A DNA stretch of 64,000 nt from Clavelina lepadiformis (Eukaryota; Chordata; Ascidiacea; Aplousobranchia; Clavelinidae). The position numbers and the translations under genes are program-made. The notes under the pieces are model-generated. The model did no database searches, was not told where the DNA came from, and worked only from the letters and a program-made list of their open reading frames with translations. The DNA lies in the NCBI RefSeq assembly GCF_947623445.1, contig NC_135247.1, forward strand, positions 17,672,501-17,736,500. Direction: 5' to 3'. Each line of letters begins with the position of its first letter. Position 1 is the first letter of the stretch. Positions 43,663 to 56,309 of this stretch are shown one piece after another.

Positions 43663-45583
43663 ATTTTACCGGATTTCTTCCTGAAAACTAAACAATTAGC
43701 AGCAATGGTTTGGTTAGCTCGGCAAATTCTTGCATACGTAAATAACCACTGCAAGAGAATAGGACCTGAATTCAAGAAATCGTTTTGTTAGATGGTAATT
43801 CAAAGAATCGCTTGTGCTGTAATTGATCTATTTCATAACGCGCGCATTCTGAGAAGAACAACGTAGGCAGCCGCTTCTTGAGTAAATTTTGACGCGACAT
43901 GGATATAGGAACGTCGTTTTTTATAGTTAAAATTACTTCCAGTGAACGATCATGGTTTTTAAGCAACAGCCACGGTTAAACGCTGATTTAGCTTTAAATA
44001 CATCACATAATAAAGTGAACCTAACCCAAACCTACATGATCTACCTTAACCTTAACCTTCTCTTACTCAAGCTAAACCTTAAACGACTAAATGCATTGTT
44101 TTCACATTCTTTCTTTAAACCTCACTGGCCTTCTTTAAAAAACTACCTGCGTGGCCTACTTCCGACGAAATAGTCACTTCTTTTATTGGTTATGCGGTAT
44201 GTGTACAGCACATCATGCTCATAAAATACATGAAATTTGAAACAGCGCGCGCTGTAAAGTTGTTATTAAACTCTTGCTGCTGCTGCAACAGCCATTGCGA
44301 TTGCCTTAGGTTATAACAAGCATCAGCGTTATAGAGCGAGACTTACAAAGAAACTGGATTGTCGAGGGCACGTTCAACTAACTTTTCAAGACAAAGAAGG
44401 TACAGTTGGCTAACTCAAAGCAAACCTTGTTTACTTTCCGCCATATTGAGTGCAACTTACAATAACCTCATAATCCTCAAGTATTAGCGAGAGATTTGTC
44501 ATTCACTAAATAAACACCTTTTTTTACCGCGTTCAGTGAACAAAAATGGTTAACACTGGATTGGTTAGTAAAGTATGTCCAGACATTCTCAAACACTTTA
44601 CTTCACAATGATGCCAAACACGAGTTGCCATTCAAAGCATACTCCATTCTTTGGGACAAATAGCATTACATGCTAGTAATCGAACGGTTCTAAGGCTTCT
44701 TTGTACTGTACAAGCGGTGTAATTTGGAACATACGTGACGGTTACAGTAGCAATGGTTTCATACTCGTATAACATACGTTACAAACATCGTAGGAGTTTT
44801 CTAAAGGAACCAGATTATCTGATAATTTGATGCAAACAGCGACGAAGGCTGCTGGATTGAAAAGTACACGATGGCGGTTGGAAAATGAAAGCTGCTTATT
44901 CGGCAAAGGCTGTTACTTTGTAACCGGAAACGATCGTGCTTCAACGCTATTATTCACAGCTTTGTGTTTATGTAACTTAAACTTTATAACATAGTAACCT
45001 ACTTAAACCTAGCCTAAATCTGATAACCTACCTTCTAACCTAAATCTAACTTCGACTAAACCTTAAATGACTAAAATCGACTTTTTGCAAGGCCATTCTG
45101 CTACTAACCTAACCGCCTAACTTTGACAACAGGCTACGTGATCTACGTAAGATGAATAGGCGACTTTCCTCGGAAAAAGCATAACTGCAGAAGTTGCTAC
45201 CCTGCAGTGTAAGATTACTGTTATAACCTCTTAACATATGAACTACGTAAAACTTGCACGACGTATTCACCTTTGACTTTTCACAATGACTCAACACAGC
45301 TTCAGCGTACGTCAGCGAAAAGCACACAGCAAATCGAGCAACTTGTTTGCAGTTTGCAAGGCAAACACCTGCGCACATCAAGCGTGACGATCGCTGATCG
45401 TTATCGTATAGAAATCTAACAAACGTTAGTGAAGCGAAAAAAAGACTTGAACACAACGTTCTAATTAAATTCGTACTTTTACTGTCGTTGCAAATCTTGT
45501 GTTTTTATTATTTTTCATAATGTTATTTAGTGGATTAAGTTGAAAGCTGAATTGCTAGAACTTAGATGATGGCAAGCCATATG
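43663..45583. other. ACSF2 upstream region
   Basis: It should contain the ACSF2 promoter, in the first few hundred bases. Two C/T-rich stretches with repeated ACCTTAA/CCTAA words (44030-44090 and 45000-45060) resemble each other and may be copies of one dispersed repeat. No exon recognised. Confidence 0.4.
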
Positions 45584-45591
45584 GTGTAGGC

Positions 45592-46034
45592 CAGGGCTTC
45601 CCAAACTGGGGGTCGCGACCCCGCAAGGGGTCGCGTAACGAACTTCAGGGGTCGCAGAGCGTATACCAATTTTACACGAAGTACAAAATACAATCAAAAC
45701 AAAATATAGTTCCAGCCTAATCAACATTAAAACCGCCTTGAGACCAGCATTAGCAGATGTTGAGCCACGGCTGGACTTGCTTTGTAGCAGAAAGCAGTCG
45801 CACCAATCACACTGAATAAATGTGTGTGCTTTTTTTGTTTCCAGTGGCCTACATATGTGTAAAGTAGTAAGTAGGCTTTGAGTACTGGTTGCTTGAATTC
45901 AGTCTTTGCATCTCAATAAATGTCACTAATGACAAAGGTATATTTCGCACTGCTAACCAATTTAAACGTGAAGGGTCGCGGAAAACTTCAGAAGTTTGAA
46001 AGGGGTTGCGAGCAAAAAAGTTTGGGAAGCCCTG
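45592..46034. mobile_element. non-autonomous hAT-type element (MITE), 443 bp
   Basis: The terminal inverted repeats are 16 bp and perfect: CAGGGCTTCCCAAACT at 45592-45607 and its complement at 46019-46034. They are flanked by an identical 8-bp direct repeat GTGTAGGC (45584-45591 and 46035-46042), the target-site size of hAT transposons. The CAGNG...CCCAAACT end and the adjoining GGGGTCGCGACC sequence are typical of hAT termini. The interior has no transposase frame, so it depends on an autonomous relative. Confidence 0.88.
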
Positions 46035-46390
46035 GTGTAGGCTACTGTATGTCAAAATGTATTTCCGTCGTCCTTATGAAATTTGTTAAATTTGTTGGAA
46101 CTTCTTACACAAACTTATAGTAAATTGATTTGCACACAGAGAGCGCAGCAACTGCAGCTGTGTTTCAATTCAGAAAATAAATAATACCGTAGGATATATC
46201 TACTGATTAAAAAATATCACAGGAAAACTCTGCAAAGTCCATGGGGTTGTTGAAAAACATAAACTAACTTACTTCAAAAACAAGATATTTCCGTTAACAA
46301 AACTATTCGCTTTACAAGGATAGCTATGTTACTGACATAAATACAGTGCAGATTTGTGCACTTGGCTCAGTGAACGTCGAGACGCTTTAA

Positions 46391-46427
46391 GTTTGCAGCA
46401 GTTTGCAGCGGTTTGCAGCGGTTTGCA
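46391..46427. repeat. 10-bp tandem repeat GTTTGCAGC(A/G)
   Basis: Nearly four copies of a 10-bp unit in a row in non-coding DNA. A second short tandem, GACTTG x3-4, follows at about 46660-46682. Confidence 0.7.
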
Positions 46428-47313
46428 GAACTAGCTTTGTAGATATAATCTTTTAAAAGACCAAGTTGCTAAATAAAGCAACCAAATATTGTGGTGGTTT
46501 AAAAAGATTTTCAACACCTGGATCCTATATTTAGCAACATATCTGATTTTAAACACTGCGTAAAGCCAATATTCTTACATAATATGAACACTATATTAGA
46601 AATTGACGTGATAAATTAAGTCGTAAAACTTAACCGCTAGATGGGAGTAGTAAAGCTTAAAGACTTGGACTTGGACTTGGACAACCACCTATCTAAAAAG
46701 TTCAATTAAGTTTACTAGTACTCTTTAAAATTTAAGTCAGACTTGCGTTAACGATTTTATAAAGATTTGTATTTCAGGAGAAATCGGCAAATATCAACAA
46801 TTTCAAATGTTTCGTGGCTGATTTTTACCTATACAATAGACTTTCTATTCTCGATGCTTAGTCATTGAAGAACTGTAATGGTTAGGGTTTGTTACATTGA
46901 ATGAAGAAAACTTATAAACCATGAAGCTAACATTAAGCGTAGAATAATTCCGTACTAACTTTCTACTATGCAAGAGTGCATAAAATGTGATCTGTTGCAG
47001 CGCAGCATTACTATTGTCACAGAAGTATTTTAAGTAATACACACAGTTTAGTAATCGGTTATTTGAAACTATTTTTGTTCATAAGTTGTTCCAAGTAACT
47101 TATTTAGTGTTAAAAGTTTGTAGGATGTCTAGTCGTGATTATTTAAGAAAGCAGTGTTTAATAGAAACAACATATCATTCATTTTAACTTGTCACCTAAT
47201 TTCCGAATCAGTTTGTGCTTGATATGAAAATTATGTCGCGATAAGACTACATTTGACTTTGAAAACATCTTCGACGTTGCATGGCTTCATTGTTGTATAA
47301 CAAGGGCGTAACC

Positions 47314-47595
47314 TAGTGATTCCCAAGCTGTGAGCCGCGAATCTTTTTGGAATTTTGGAAAAGAACTGTATAAATATTTAAAATAAGGTATGCAGACAAG
47401 CATTAGCGACTTAAAAGCGCTCTAACTGCTTCAATAGCTGATAAATAAGCACATGTCCATCCAATAAGCACATCCATCACATTAACACGTGAAAATAAAC
47501 TTTTTTAAAGCAACTTTTCTTCTCTTGTAAGTGTGCCGCGAACGTTTTATAATTTTTCTAGTGTGCCACAAGCTGAAAAAGTTTGAGAACCAATG
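47314..47595. mobile_element. second, older hAT-type MITE, 282 bp
   Basis: The termini TAGTGATTCCCAA (47314-47326) and the complement of the right end (CATTGGTTCTCAA) match at 9 of 13 positions. The flanks carry an identical 8-bp repeat GCGTAACC (47306-47313, 47596-47603). GTGAGCCGCGAA near the left and GTGTGCCGCGAA/GTGTGCCACAAG near the right are subterminal repeats. No coding capacity. The diverged ends suggest greater age than the 45.6-kb element. Confidence 0.75.
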
Positions 47596-47603
47596 GCGTA
47601 ACC

Positions 47604-50222
47604 TATCGAGTAGAATATTTTCAACTTGATCTGAAGATATTAATCACGATCAGGGACTTTACCTCGAGTTAGTTCCAAAAGTTGATCTGTGATTAAATAA
47701 ACGTGTGGTACGATGACTATAAAACAACACAAACTGTAACAAAGTGAAATAGAAGAAACAGGAAATTTGTTTTACAAAAAGTGCGTTAAGTAAAAATATA
47801 TTTTCAAAAAACTCTGTTGTCAACAAAAAATGCTCGACAAAGGATAAAAATAGAGCAACACGAAAACTTACTTTATAAAACAATTTATACTTTATACATT
47901 ATGTTTTCAAATTTTAAATGAATATCTTTCAAAAGATTATAGCTTATTATGGTTTTGGATGACTATATTATATAATTATTATATATTATATTATAAAACT
48001 ATATTATTATCATATATTATATTATGCTTAATTGCGATGAACCCTAACGATCAAATTAAAAAACACATAGAGGATTTTGATTGCTTTTATGAAAATAGGA
48101 GTACAAATTTTGAAATGTAATAATTGTGATCAAAAATCAAAAAGATTTTTCAAAAAAGATAAAATGACAAAAGTGAGTGTTAACCCTTTTTGCGTCTTGG
48201 AATCAATTTTCCAAAACAGTAAGCCTGACTTGCTGAAATCCTAATTAAAAACTTGGCAGGTCACGTTCGAAAATTCCATCTGTGATGCCTTACTTAACTT
48301 CTTTGAACTATGTATGTATATCAGTACATATTTATAATTCTCCTGCAAATTAATCTTGTGTTCAAGCCGCTGTTTAAGGCGTGGAGGTAAAGAATTGAAA
48401 AGTCACGTATAAATATTTTATTCAACAAGTTAGTAGTGTAACCAAACTTTTTCTCAGCCAGGAAACTTCCCGCTTTACAGCTAGTCACTTGGCTCTTTTT
48501 GCTTTACTAATTTTTAATCGCATATCTTAGATAAAAACAACCATCTTTTCACTACAACGTTAAAACGTAGACTAAATTAACACTCAACCAGACGAGCGCA
48601 ACACCACACCAAAACACAAATTCCACTGTTGTCACGCCATGAGGAAATAAACGCGGGACGCTAAATACCAATTAGGCCCTAGCGGTCGCGATGTGAGACG
48701 TCACAAAAGATCGACTAAAAAATGTGTACATATAAATAAGTAAAATACGGCAGCACGCGAGCAAACATAAAACCTGACAAGCATGCTTACAAATACACAA
48801 CGCGAATAAAAATAGAAGTTGACCCACACATTTGACTAAATTAAGATATAAGAGTAGTGCGAACAAACAGTGTACAATGTGATGGCTATAAAACGGGTGC
48901 ATAAAAATAATCCCGTGACACAAATAGGGAAAGGACCCAGCAAACAATATAAGTAGGTCAGGTTAAGTTTTTGCCACGCAACGCAATTAACAAGTTATTA
49001 ACTTACATTAGTTGTTGACATGAAATCTCTTCAAGGTTTGAGGCAAAATGACTTAATAATCATATTTATGGTCTGCTTCACTGTCAGTAATCTCATAAAT
49101 ATCTTTATGTCGTCATTGATTCTATTTTCTATACCTGATTCATCCCTTGCAACCAACTTCAGAAAATATTCTAAACACATTTCCTTTACCAGGTCTTATG
49201 CCCGTCGAAAAAACTTTCAAAACTAATAATTTCTTGCAAATTCAGTTTCAAACTCATACCAAAAATAAGTAACAATTACAGTTACACATAGCATTGTTGG
49301 TGTTGCAAAACAAAAGTCATCGATTTCGTTATGTATGTTACAGCTGTATTTTAGAAATTGTAGACGAAAATGATACAATAAAAAAACTGCTTATCGATAG
49401 CTTGGTTGTAGATTAAGTTCGAAAATCAAACCGTTAGAGGTCGGACCGCTCCGCACAATGACCGCCTAAACCAGACGTTAAGGTGAAAGGTTGTATTGGA
49501 ATCAAATATTTGTCATCAAACAATCAAGTCAAGATCGTCAGGATGCTACTAACATCATTGACAAGAACAAATGCATTTTGATTGCTGCCTTTTTGGCGAC
49601 AACAAGTGCTGCAGAACAAACACTTTATTACGAAACATTACACTAATATTTTGCACATCTGTTTATTTGTAACAAATGTTTATCTGAACATTATAATAAG
49701 TTGATGACAGGTTGATTTGATTTTTAAGCATTTAACTTCAAAAAAAGCACAAGGGAGCAATTGATTGTCGCTGTAAATTTCTTTATTTGATATAAAGCTT
49801 TGTTTGTCTTAATTCATTTCAATTCCATTAAACTTATTGCTTTGATTTGGTTTTCGGAATTATCAATACGCCATCTGAACACACGAATGTAAAAGTTTCA
49901 TTTTTATTACAGCGCATAGCATTGGTTTGCATAAAAAGTAGAAATAAATATCACAGAAAGAAAATATAAAACAAGAACTTGTTTATGTACATGCTAACTT
50001 AGAAGATTTGTCTCACATGCGATACTTAAGAAATAAGGTTTGCCGAAATCGGCTCGTCGAAGCAACAATGTGTAGAAAAAAACAAGTTGATAAAAAAATT
50101 GCACAGCATCAAGAAGACAAAATGTACAGAGAATTACACATTGCAAAGGTTATATCTAAATGAGTCTTGTCCCAACGACCGATATTTACAAGGACGTCAC
50201 TGCTTGATCGAGAATTTGTTTG
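47604..50222. other. intergenic region downstream of DDO
   Basis: AT-rich, with a TATAT/ATTATAT low-complexity tract around 47965-48030. A minus-strand AATAAA at 49908-49903 is a candidate poly(A) signal for DDO, about 315 bases after its stop. No coding exon recognised. Confidence 0.4.
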
Positions 50223-52040
50223 TTACAATTTGCTCTGACAGCTCAACGTGGCAGCATTAACCATTGGAATAATATCTTTGATGCTCAGCTCCGCTGAATT
50301 CTTTGTTTTCTTGATTTTCTTCAGATAAGTTTGGAGAGCATCACTTGCTTCAATTGCACATCCCCAGTGAAAAGTGACACCAGCTCCTCCATGTCCGTAG
50401 TTGTGCAGGACTGGAACAGTTTTCCCATCAAGATTCATTTCTTCAACTTCAATTCTAAAAAACCAACATGGTATGTACAGGGTTAGATTTAAAGTTCAGC
50501 ATCCTTTTTCACTTGGTTAACGATGCAGATCCCACAAACAGGTCATTAGATGATTATTATTATAGGAAGATGCTCTTTACAAACCTTATTGCACTTCTCC
50601 CCGGTCTCAGACCAACTCGAACTTCTTTGATTTCACCGTATTTCAGACTTGGACAAATCTTGAGACATTCTCTCCAGATCTTTTTTGTGTCTTCAGGATT
50701 CTCTTTCAAATTGTAATCACCTTTTACCACAAGAGAACATGAATAACTTGAGAAACTTCATAAGCTTTCAGTTAATGAAAAAAATGTTAAATGAGCAAGT
50801 TGAATACATTGGTACGTAAGTTGTAATCACCTGTTTTATACGACAATGAACGACTGGTTTGTGCTAATATTTCATTTTTAAAGGAGTAAAACATATTTAA
50901 GCTCATGTTAGCTCTGAAAAAATAATTCACTTGTAACCGTACCAACTTGGTGAGTTCCACCAAGGACAACTTCTTCCATACGAGGTAGAATGTAAGTGTC
51001 TGTTCCAGAAATGTAGAAGTGGTTGATCCAAGGAGCTTTCACCACAATCACCTGTTAATAAACCGGAGGAAAAGTTACTTTAAAATTTACAAAAAAATTT
51101 TGTTTAAATTATGGAATTTGGTTGAATAATTAAAGTTAATTTCAATTTTTCTCAACAAAATTTAAGCTTGGTTGAAAATTTACCTGTCCTCTGTCAGGTT
51201 GCATCTTCTTGTCATTTGTAATGAAATTTGCATTAATACCAGTGCAGTTCACAATAAGATCGAAATCTTTCAAGTCGCTGAATGCGTTGATGTGATGACG
51301 TATAAATCGCCCTCCTATACACATAACATACATTAATGAAGCAATTGTAAATGTAGTTCATGGTGAGTTACTTTAGCAAACTGATTCATTTTTACACTCA
51401 CCCATTGCTTTGATTTGATCCATGAGCCAAGGCAAATACTTGGAGCAATCGCATTGCCATGTTGTAAAAGTATGACCTGGTTGTTGAGGAATCATAAAAG
51501 CCGATTGTGCTTTTGGGTCGATTTCCCGAAAATCAGGAAATAATTTTGTTGCATATTCGGGAACTGCCCCGCCCATTATATAACCAGACACTGGGTTTAT
51601 ACCTGTAGAAATTAAACCTTTTTAATGTCATATATTATCGTTTGTTTAGTGGAGATCATAGCAATATACTCACCCATTTTGTACGCATCGGGATTTTTGT
51701 AAAGCACTTTCAACCAATCCATGGTTTTTTCAAACCACCCGAAAAGTTTTGGTTCATCTTGTCCATCAGCATATGGTCGCCCGCATGGATAGGGATAGAT
51801 GAAGCCAGCTGCCACATTTCCAGTCGTTTCAGGTGAGCATTTGTCGAAGAAGACAGTTACCTGTCAAGTATATTGTTTGTAGTTTAAATTTAAATTTGTT
51901 TATTTTGTTACAAACTTGTGCGTTCTTGTCACGATTAGAAGTTCTAAACTTACCTTGCAATTGGGTATGTCTTTCATAACTTTGTAAGCAGTCGACAGAC
52001 CCATGATACCAGCTCCAATAACAGCGATGTTGAGGGACAT
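50223..52040 (-). CDS. DDO: D-aspartate oxidase, peroxisomal
   Basis: FAD enzyme that deaminates D-aspartate and related acidic D-amino acids to the 2-oxo acid, ammonia and hydrogen peroxide. Seven exons in phase, 360 residues: 52040-51954, 51860-51674, 51602-51402, 51314-51184, 51051-50943, 50720-50585, 50454-50223. The N-terminus has the dinucleotide-binding motif VIGAGIMGLSTAY (GxGxxG, residues 8-20). Later motifs are TTWQCDCSKYLPWL, VNCTG, RGQVIVVKAPW, GGTHQVGDYNL, VGLRPGR and HNYGHGGAGVTFHWG. TTWQC...YLPWL and GDYNL look closer to DDO than to D-amino-acid oxidase, so I prefer DDO, though DAO cannot be excluded. The protein ends SKL, the classical PTS1 for peroxisome import. A cryptic copy of the exon-6 acceptor and first codons lies at 50830-50819. 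Confidence 0.92.
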
Positions 52041-53230
52041 TTTTGTATAGTTTTTACTTTTTTATCTTTTACAAAAGACGACAACTATTGATAACTTTTG
52101 TAACTACTTTGATATTTCTGCGAAAATCCAAAAAAATGATCAGAGACTTTTTACTTACGCTTCGTTCACGATATCGTTCTATGCCGAAAATTTCACTAAA
52201 TATCTTCAGTCAATCAGCACAAGCGTTAGTGACCGCTTACTTGTACTTTGATCTGATACCACAGTAAGCGATATGTCACTAACTACCTTTCCCGAAATGC
52301 GTTTGCTTTTATAGAGACAGGCTCGATGTAAAAGTCCCTTTGTAGCTGTTTTTAGAATCTACTCCATTTTAATCGTTGCTTCGTATTTCTGTCACCTACG
52401 TCAGAAATCTTGCTGTTTGTGCCAACGGCCTTATCCTGGTTATACGACGGTTTTGTTTTTTCCCTGGCGAAGCACAACGAAGAACGTTTTTTTTAAAGTC
52501 TGTCACTAACCCTATTACTCGGGGTTGATGTGTTTTCTGCCACCGGGTCAACTTGTTGTTTGAGTACTTTCAGGAGAATGGTTCATTGTTCATGCGTGAA
52601 AACGAAAATTTCGAAACCATTTCAGCTCTAGTTTTTCTAGACGATATTGCTAAAAACGCTAATCCTGATTGTTTGATCAATATTAGACATTATAAGTTTT
52701 CTGTTTCACCTCCTTTGCTTACATCTCCATCCGCTTAAATTATTTTCAAAATGTATTCTGGCTTGTTTGGCTCTCGTTTTGTCAACGCTTTAGACATTTC
52801 AAGTACCATGTATGTTATACACCTTTATTGGTTATTTCAGTCCCCAAAAACTCTATGACCACGTCATCTTACCCATTCACAGTTGCAACAAACTTTACAA
52901 GAAAAGTTTGGAACAACATGATAATTGTCGAAGCGTGAAACCGTGACGTGACCTCGTTATTTTAAAAGCGCTACAATGTACTGGCTGTGAGTGTTTTGTT
53001 TCTCTTCACGTTAAATATGGTTTCATTATCGTTTGTATTTCATACATCGTATAAATACTATAAAGCCAAGGCGTAGTTTTGCTCTTTAATATCTGAACGC
53101 TTTTGTTCTTTAACCCTTTAACAAGCGTAATTATTGTTTCATCTCTAAGTGAAAAAAACCTAAACCAATGTAGTATATCAATCTTTCAGAGGATAATTAT
53201 TCTACAGATCAAATGCATATCAATGCCGTT
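52041..53230. other. DDO upstream region
   Basis: Probable DDO promoter in the first few hundred bases. An open frame on the + strand (52553-52738) has no start in good context and no splice support. I see nothing else. Confidence 0.35.
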
Positions 53231-53397
53231 TGGATAAAAATTTTATTCTGTAACTTATGATTAGTAATTAATTAGATTTTGTCAAGTCACTTATGGCAAA
53301 CAACATTTTCGTTCGCTGTTTACAATATGCCTGTGATATTTTTGTTTGTCGAGAGTAAACTCGTGCGTGGTTTAGGTTTTTGCTCTAGGTTTGTTTT
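53231..53397 (+). repeat. tandem duplication, copy 1
   Basis: About 165 bp, repeated about 220 bp further on. The conserved core runs from ACTTATGGCAAACAACATTT through GTGATATTTTTGTTTGTCGA to CTCGTGCGTGG. The copies differ by scattered substitutions and a small insertion near the left end of copy 2. Confidence 0.8.
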
Positions 53398-53451
53398 AAA
53401 CTATTGGTTTAGAGTATTCTTGCACTTGATGCAATCAGTACCAGTTTAGTT

Positions 53452-53632
53452 TGGATAAAAAAAATTTCTGTAAATTATGACCTTGTGTAGTAACTTATAA
53501 TTTAAAACTTTTGTCAAAACACTTATGGCAAACAAAATTTTCGTTCGCTGTTTTCTATGTGCCTGTGATATTTTTGTTTGTCGAGAGTAAACTCGTGCGT
53601 GGATTAGTTTTTTCGTCTAGGTCTGTTTGGTG
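53452..53632 (+). repeat. tandem duplication, copy 2
   Basis: Second copy of the unit at 53231-53397, separated from it by about 55 bp of unrelated sequence. No open frame is conserved between the copies, so the shared core is either simply recent or under non-coding constraint. Confidence 0.8.
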
Positions 53633-54392
53633 AAACCACATATTTGCGATAACACGTCAATTCCTTTAAAACACAAACCCGACTACGTACGTTTCTGTGA
53701 CCGCAACTTTGTCAGGTTTCACTGTTGTTGAGCAGCCGAATCACTAAACCTTGACTTCTCATACCTACGAAGAAGTTTGAAATGCGCAACAACAATCTTT
53801 CATGACATACCATTTTTGGCCTGCTTCTCTGGCAGTAAGCCGATCACCACGTACTCAGCATACAACCAGAAGACGTCGATTAATATAATATACATAAACA
53901 GAGATGATAAAACACAGATTGTTGTGAGAATCAAGCCACAAACTGTGGCGTTCAACATTGTTATGTATCACTAAACCACTAAATCTTATACTTAATCATT
54001 TAAAAAACACATTTCTCTGATGTAGAAACTGTGTGAAATCCTTGGTCTTCTTCGACCAATACCAACCAGTTTCGAACATACCATCTCTGGTCACGTTTTC
54101 GTTTAATCCTAGATAAGTTAGTACAATAAGCTTGATATAATTCAATCGCAAAACTTGTTTTTCGTTTTTACTTAACCGTGCAGTGTAGTGGTATCGCTTG
54201 TATCACCTAAATTTGTGTAACACGGATTTCCAGACAACGATGACTAATTGTTTGACTTGCGCAATGACATTGTACGGGAGAAAACTCCTCTGCTTTAAAA
54301 TAAACGAGGATTAACGAATTTGGAATAAAACATTTCCAACGAGTTTCGGTTGTTCATGTTCCACCATCCAGTAATGTAAAGTGCTTTTACGT

Positions 54393-54973
54393 TTTATTAC
54401 GTTATCAAAAGATCCCTTTAAATGTCTGCACTGATGTCTATGGGCAGACAAGTTACGAGCAATAAACTGGCAAACGATTGTATGAAACATTTCGAAAATA
54501 TAGAAAATGCATCAAAATAAATGACAAATAAATTTCATTTTTCTTGAAATTCTGTATTGGCTCTTTTTCTTCTAAACTCTGCTTCTTCATCATTGCTCAA
54601 GATCTGTTTCATTTGCAATGAACAGTTCGATCGGTAATATCCGTTCAAATGCTTTGCGGTTTCTTCAATGAGTAAATCCATTATTACGATTTCCTTGTTA
54701 GCTTTCAATTTTTATAACTTTGTTTATACAGAGATGTTAAATTCATATTTTTTGTTAAGTCATGAAGGTCACACTTCTTGTTATAGCTATATCCATATTT
54801 AGCGTAGTCGTCCATGAATTTAAAACCTGCATTCATCGTGGCATTATATGCAGTTGGTGGACTGTATGCTCGATGTTTCTCTGTCTTGTTCCAGATGTCA
54901 GTCCCCTACATGCTAACATGCTAACATGCTAATGACAAAATGTTCTTTGCGTGTCGTTTTCCTTTATATATAG
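54393..54973 (-). CDS. candidate small gene, two coding-like segments, unknown
   Basis: On the minus strand: a TATATATAAAGG-type box (54973-54962), an open stretch 54905-54705 (starting after an AG, containing KHRAYSPPTAY and FMDDYAKYGYSY), and a second frame 54681-54535. The second encodes 48 residues from an ATG (MDLLIEETAKHLNGYY, ending in FRRKRANTEFQEK and TGA), with AATAAA at 54398-54393. Both segments have protein-like composition. They are in different frames; one possible join uses a GT after MNA (G|GTTTTA) and the AG at 54702, giving an intron of about 110 bp, but I cannot prove it. I recognise no family. It could be a small spliced gene, a frameshifted pseudogene or chance. Confidence 0.4.
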
Positions 54974-56236
54974 TTGACTTGAAGTCAAAACAGTGGAAAA
55001 TTTTACAAAATGTTCCACATTCTTAATAGATTAGCTTTGAGCTATATGACGTTGTTGGTGACCTCATCAGTCATGACGACATCAACCACATGTATTTGTT
55101 ATGTTTGTTCACATAGAGATTTATTTTAACGCGAAACAAACTGACCTTTCAAGGAATTTCAGTTTTCCTAATTTAATTACCAACAGTTTGCACAGATGTA
55201 GAGAGTTTTAAAAGCAGATTTGACAGTTTATCATGATGCATGAGAAAGCGCACAAATAAATGTGTTGTGGTTTAACGATCATAAATTTGAACATTTGAGC
55301 GCTTCATTTTTGATCAAACGATCGCAGCAGGTGATGTCGAAAATAGAATTTTTACGGTTTTTTGTTTCTATCTGTTGTCGTTTCGTTAAAAGCAAAATTT
55401 GTTCCGGTTAGTCGAGGAAAACATTTACATGAAAAGCACACAGGCACAGGAATAATTGTTTTGCAGTAGTGGTCATGACTTCAACTTGTTTACCGATGAT
55501 AAGGAAAACGTCACTATGTGACAAAGAAATGTGTCATTAAATAAATATTTGAACGGCTGACGAAAAAGATACTTCTCTCTTTAATTTTAAACTTTGTTAT
55601 TTTCTCCTTTCTGAGCAGATTTCCCTTTTTTAGATGCAAATCCTAAAGTGAATACATTCGTCGTAGAAATTTATCGAAATACTTTCAAATAGCTCAAGTT
55701 GGACGTAATAAAAACAATTTTTTCAACGTTTTTATCACGTGCACAAAGACTTAGATTGCATGATTTTAATTTCTTTCCAACATCAGAAGAGTTTCCTGTT
55801 TGTGCAAACTTGTTTGTGATTGCGTCATTAGAAAAGCAAAGACTCGTTAAGCGGGAGGATTGTCGGTATTTTATAAATCAAGCAACGATTGCTTTTCTGG
55901 GAATGAAACTTTACGTGGTTATGCGCTTTATTGGATAAAGTCACTGGCTCATCAGCAACAATTATTTTGAGATCTTCCGTATTTTGAACATAAAATGAGT
56001 TTTTGCGATGCTTTCTGTTATTTCCAAAAAGTTTATGGCATAAAACTTTCCTTTTAATTTAAATCAAAGATCTTATATAAAAGTTTGCATTTGTAATTAA
56101 TAAGTCCTTTGTACACTGCCAGGTTCTTATCGAGGTAATGGCTGCTTCAACAACCGGGCTTTTCTTCTTACTGCAGTGACTTACACGGTCAATCCCACCT
56201 TTTAATGACACGGAAACAACGCGTAAACGTTTAACC
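54974..56236. other. non-coding AT-rich stretch
   Basis: One 79-codon open frame on the + strand (55699-55938) lacks an ATG at its start and any splice context, so I do not call it. Nothing else seen. Confidence 0.3.
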
Positions 56237-56309
56237 GCTGGCTGGGGTGTCTACTAAAAACTACTCGTTTATGAACCAAAAGAAAAACAACCTCTATCCC
56301 CCAGCCAGC
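56237..56309. repeat. 11-bp perfect inverted repeat with 51-bp loop
   Basis: GCTGGCTGGGG (56237-56247) and its exact complement CCCCAGCCAGC (56299-56309) form a GC-rich stem around an AT-rich loop in otherwise AT-rich DNA. It could be a structured RNA or the ends of a tiny element; no target-site duplication was evident. Confidence 0.6.

Noticed and set aside
52553..52738. 61-codon open frame on the + strand
   Set aside because: No ATG in the right place, no splice sites with support, and composition close to background.
55699..55938. 79-codon open frame on the + strand
   Set aside because: It does not start with ATG, has no splice context, and resembles chance open frames in AT-rich DNA.
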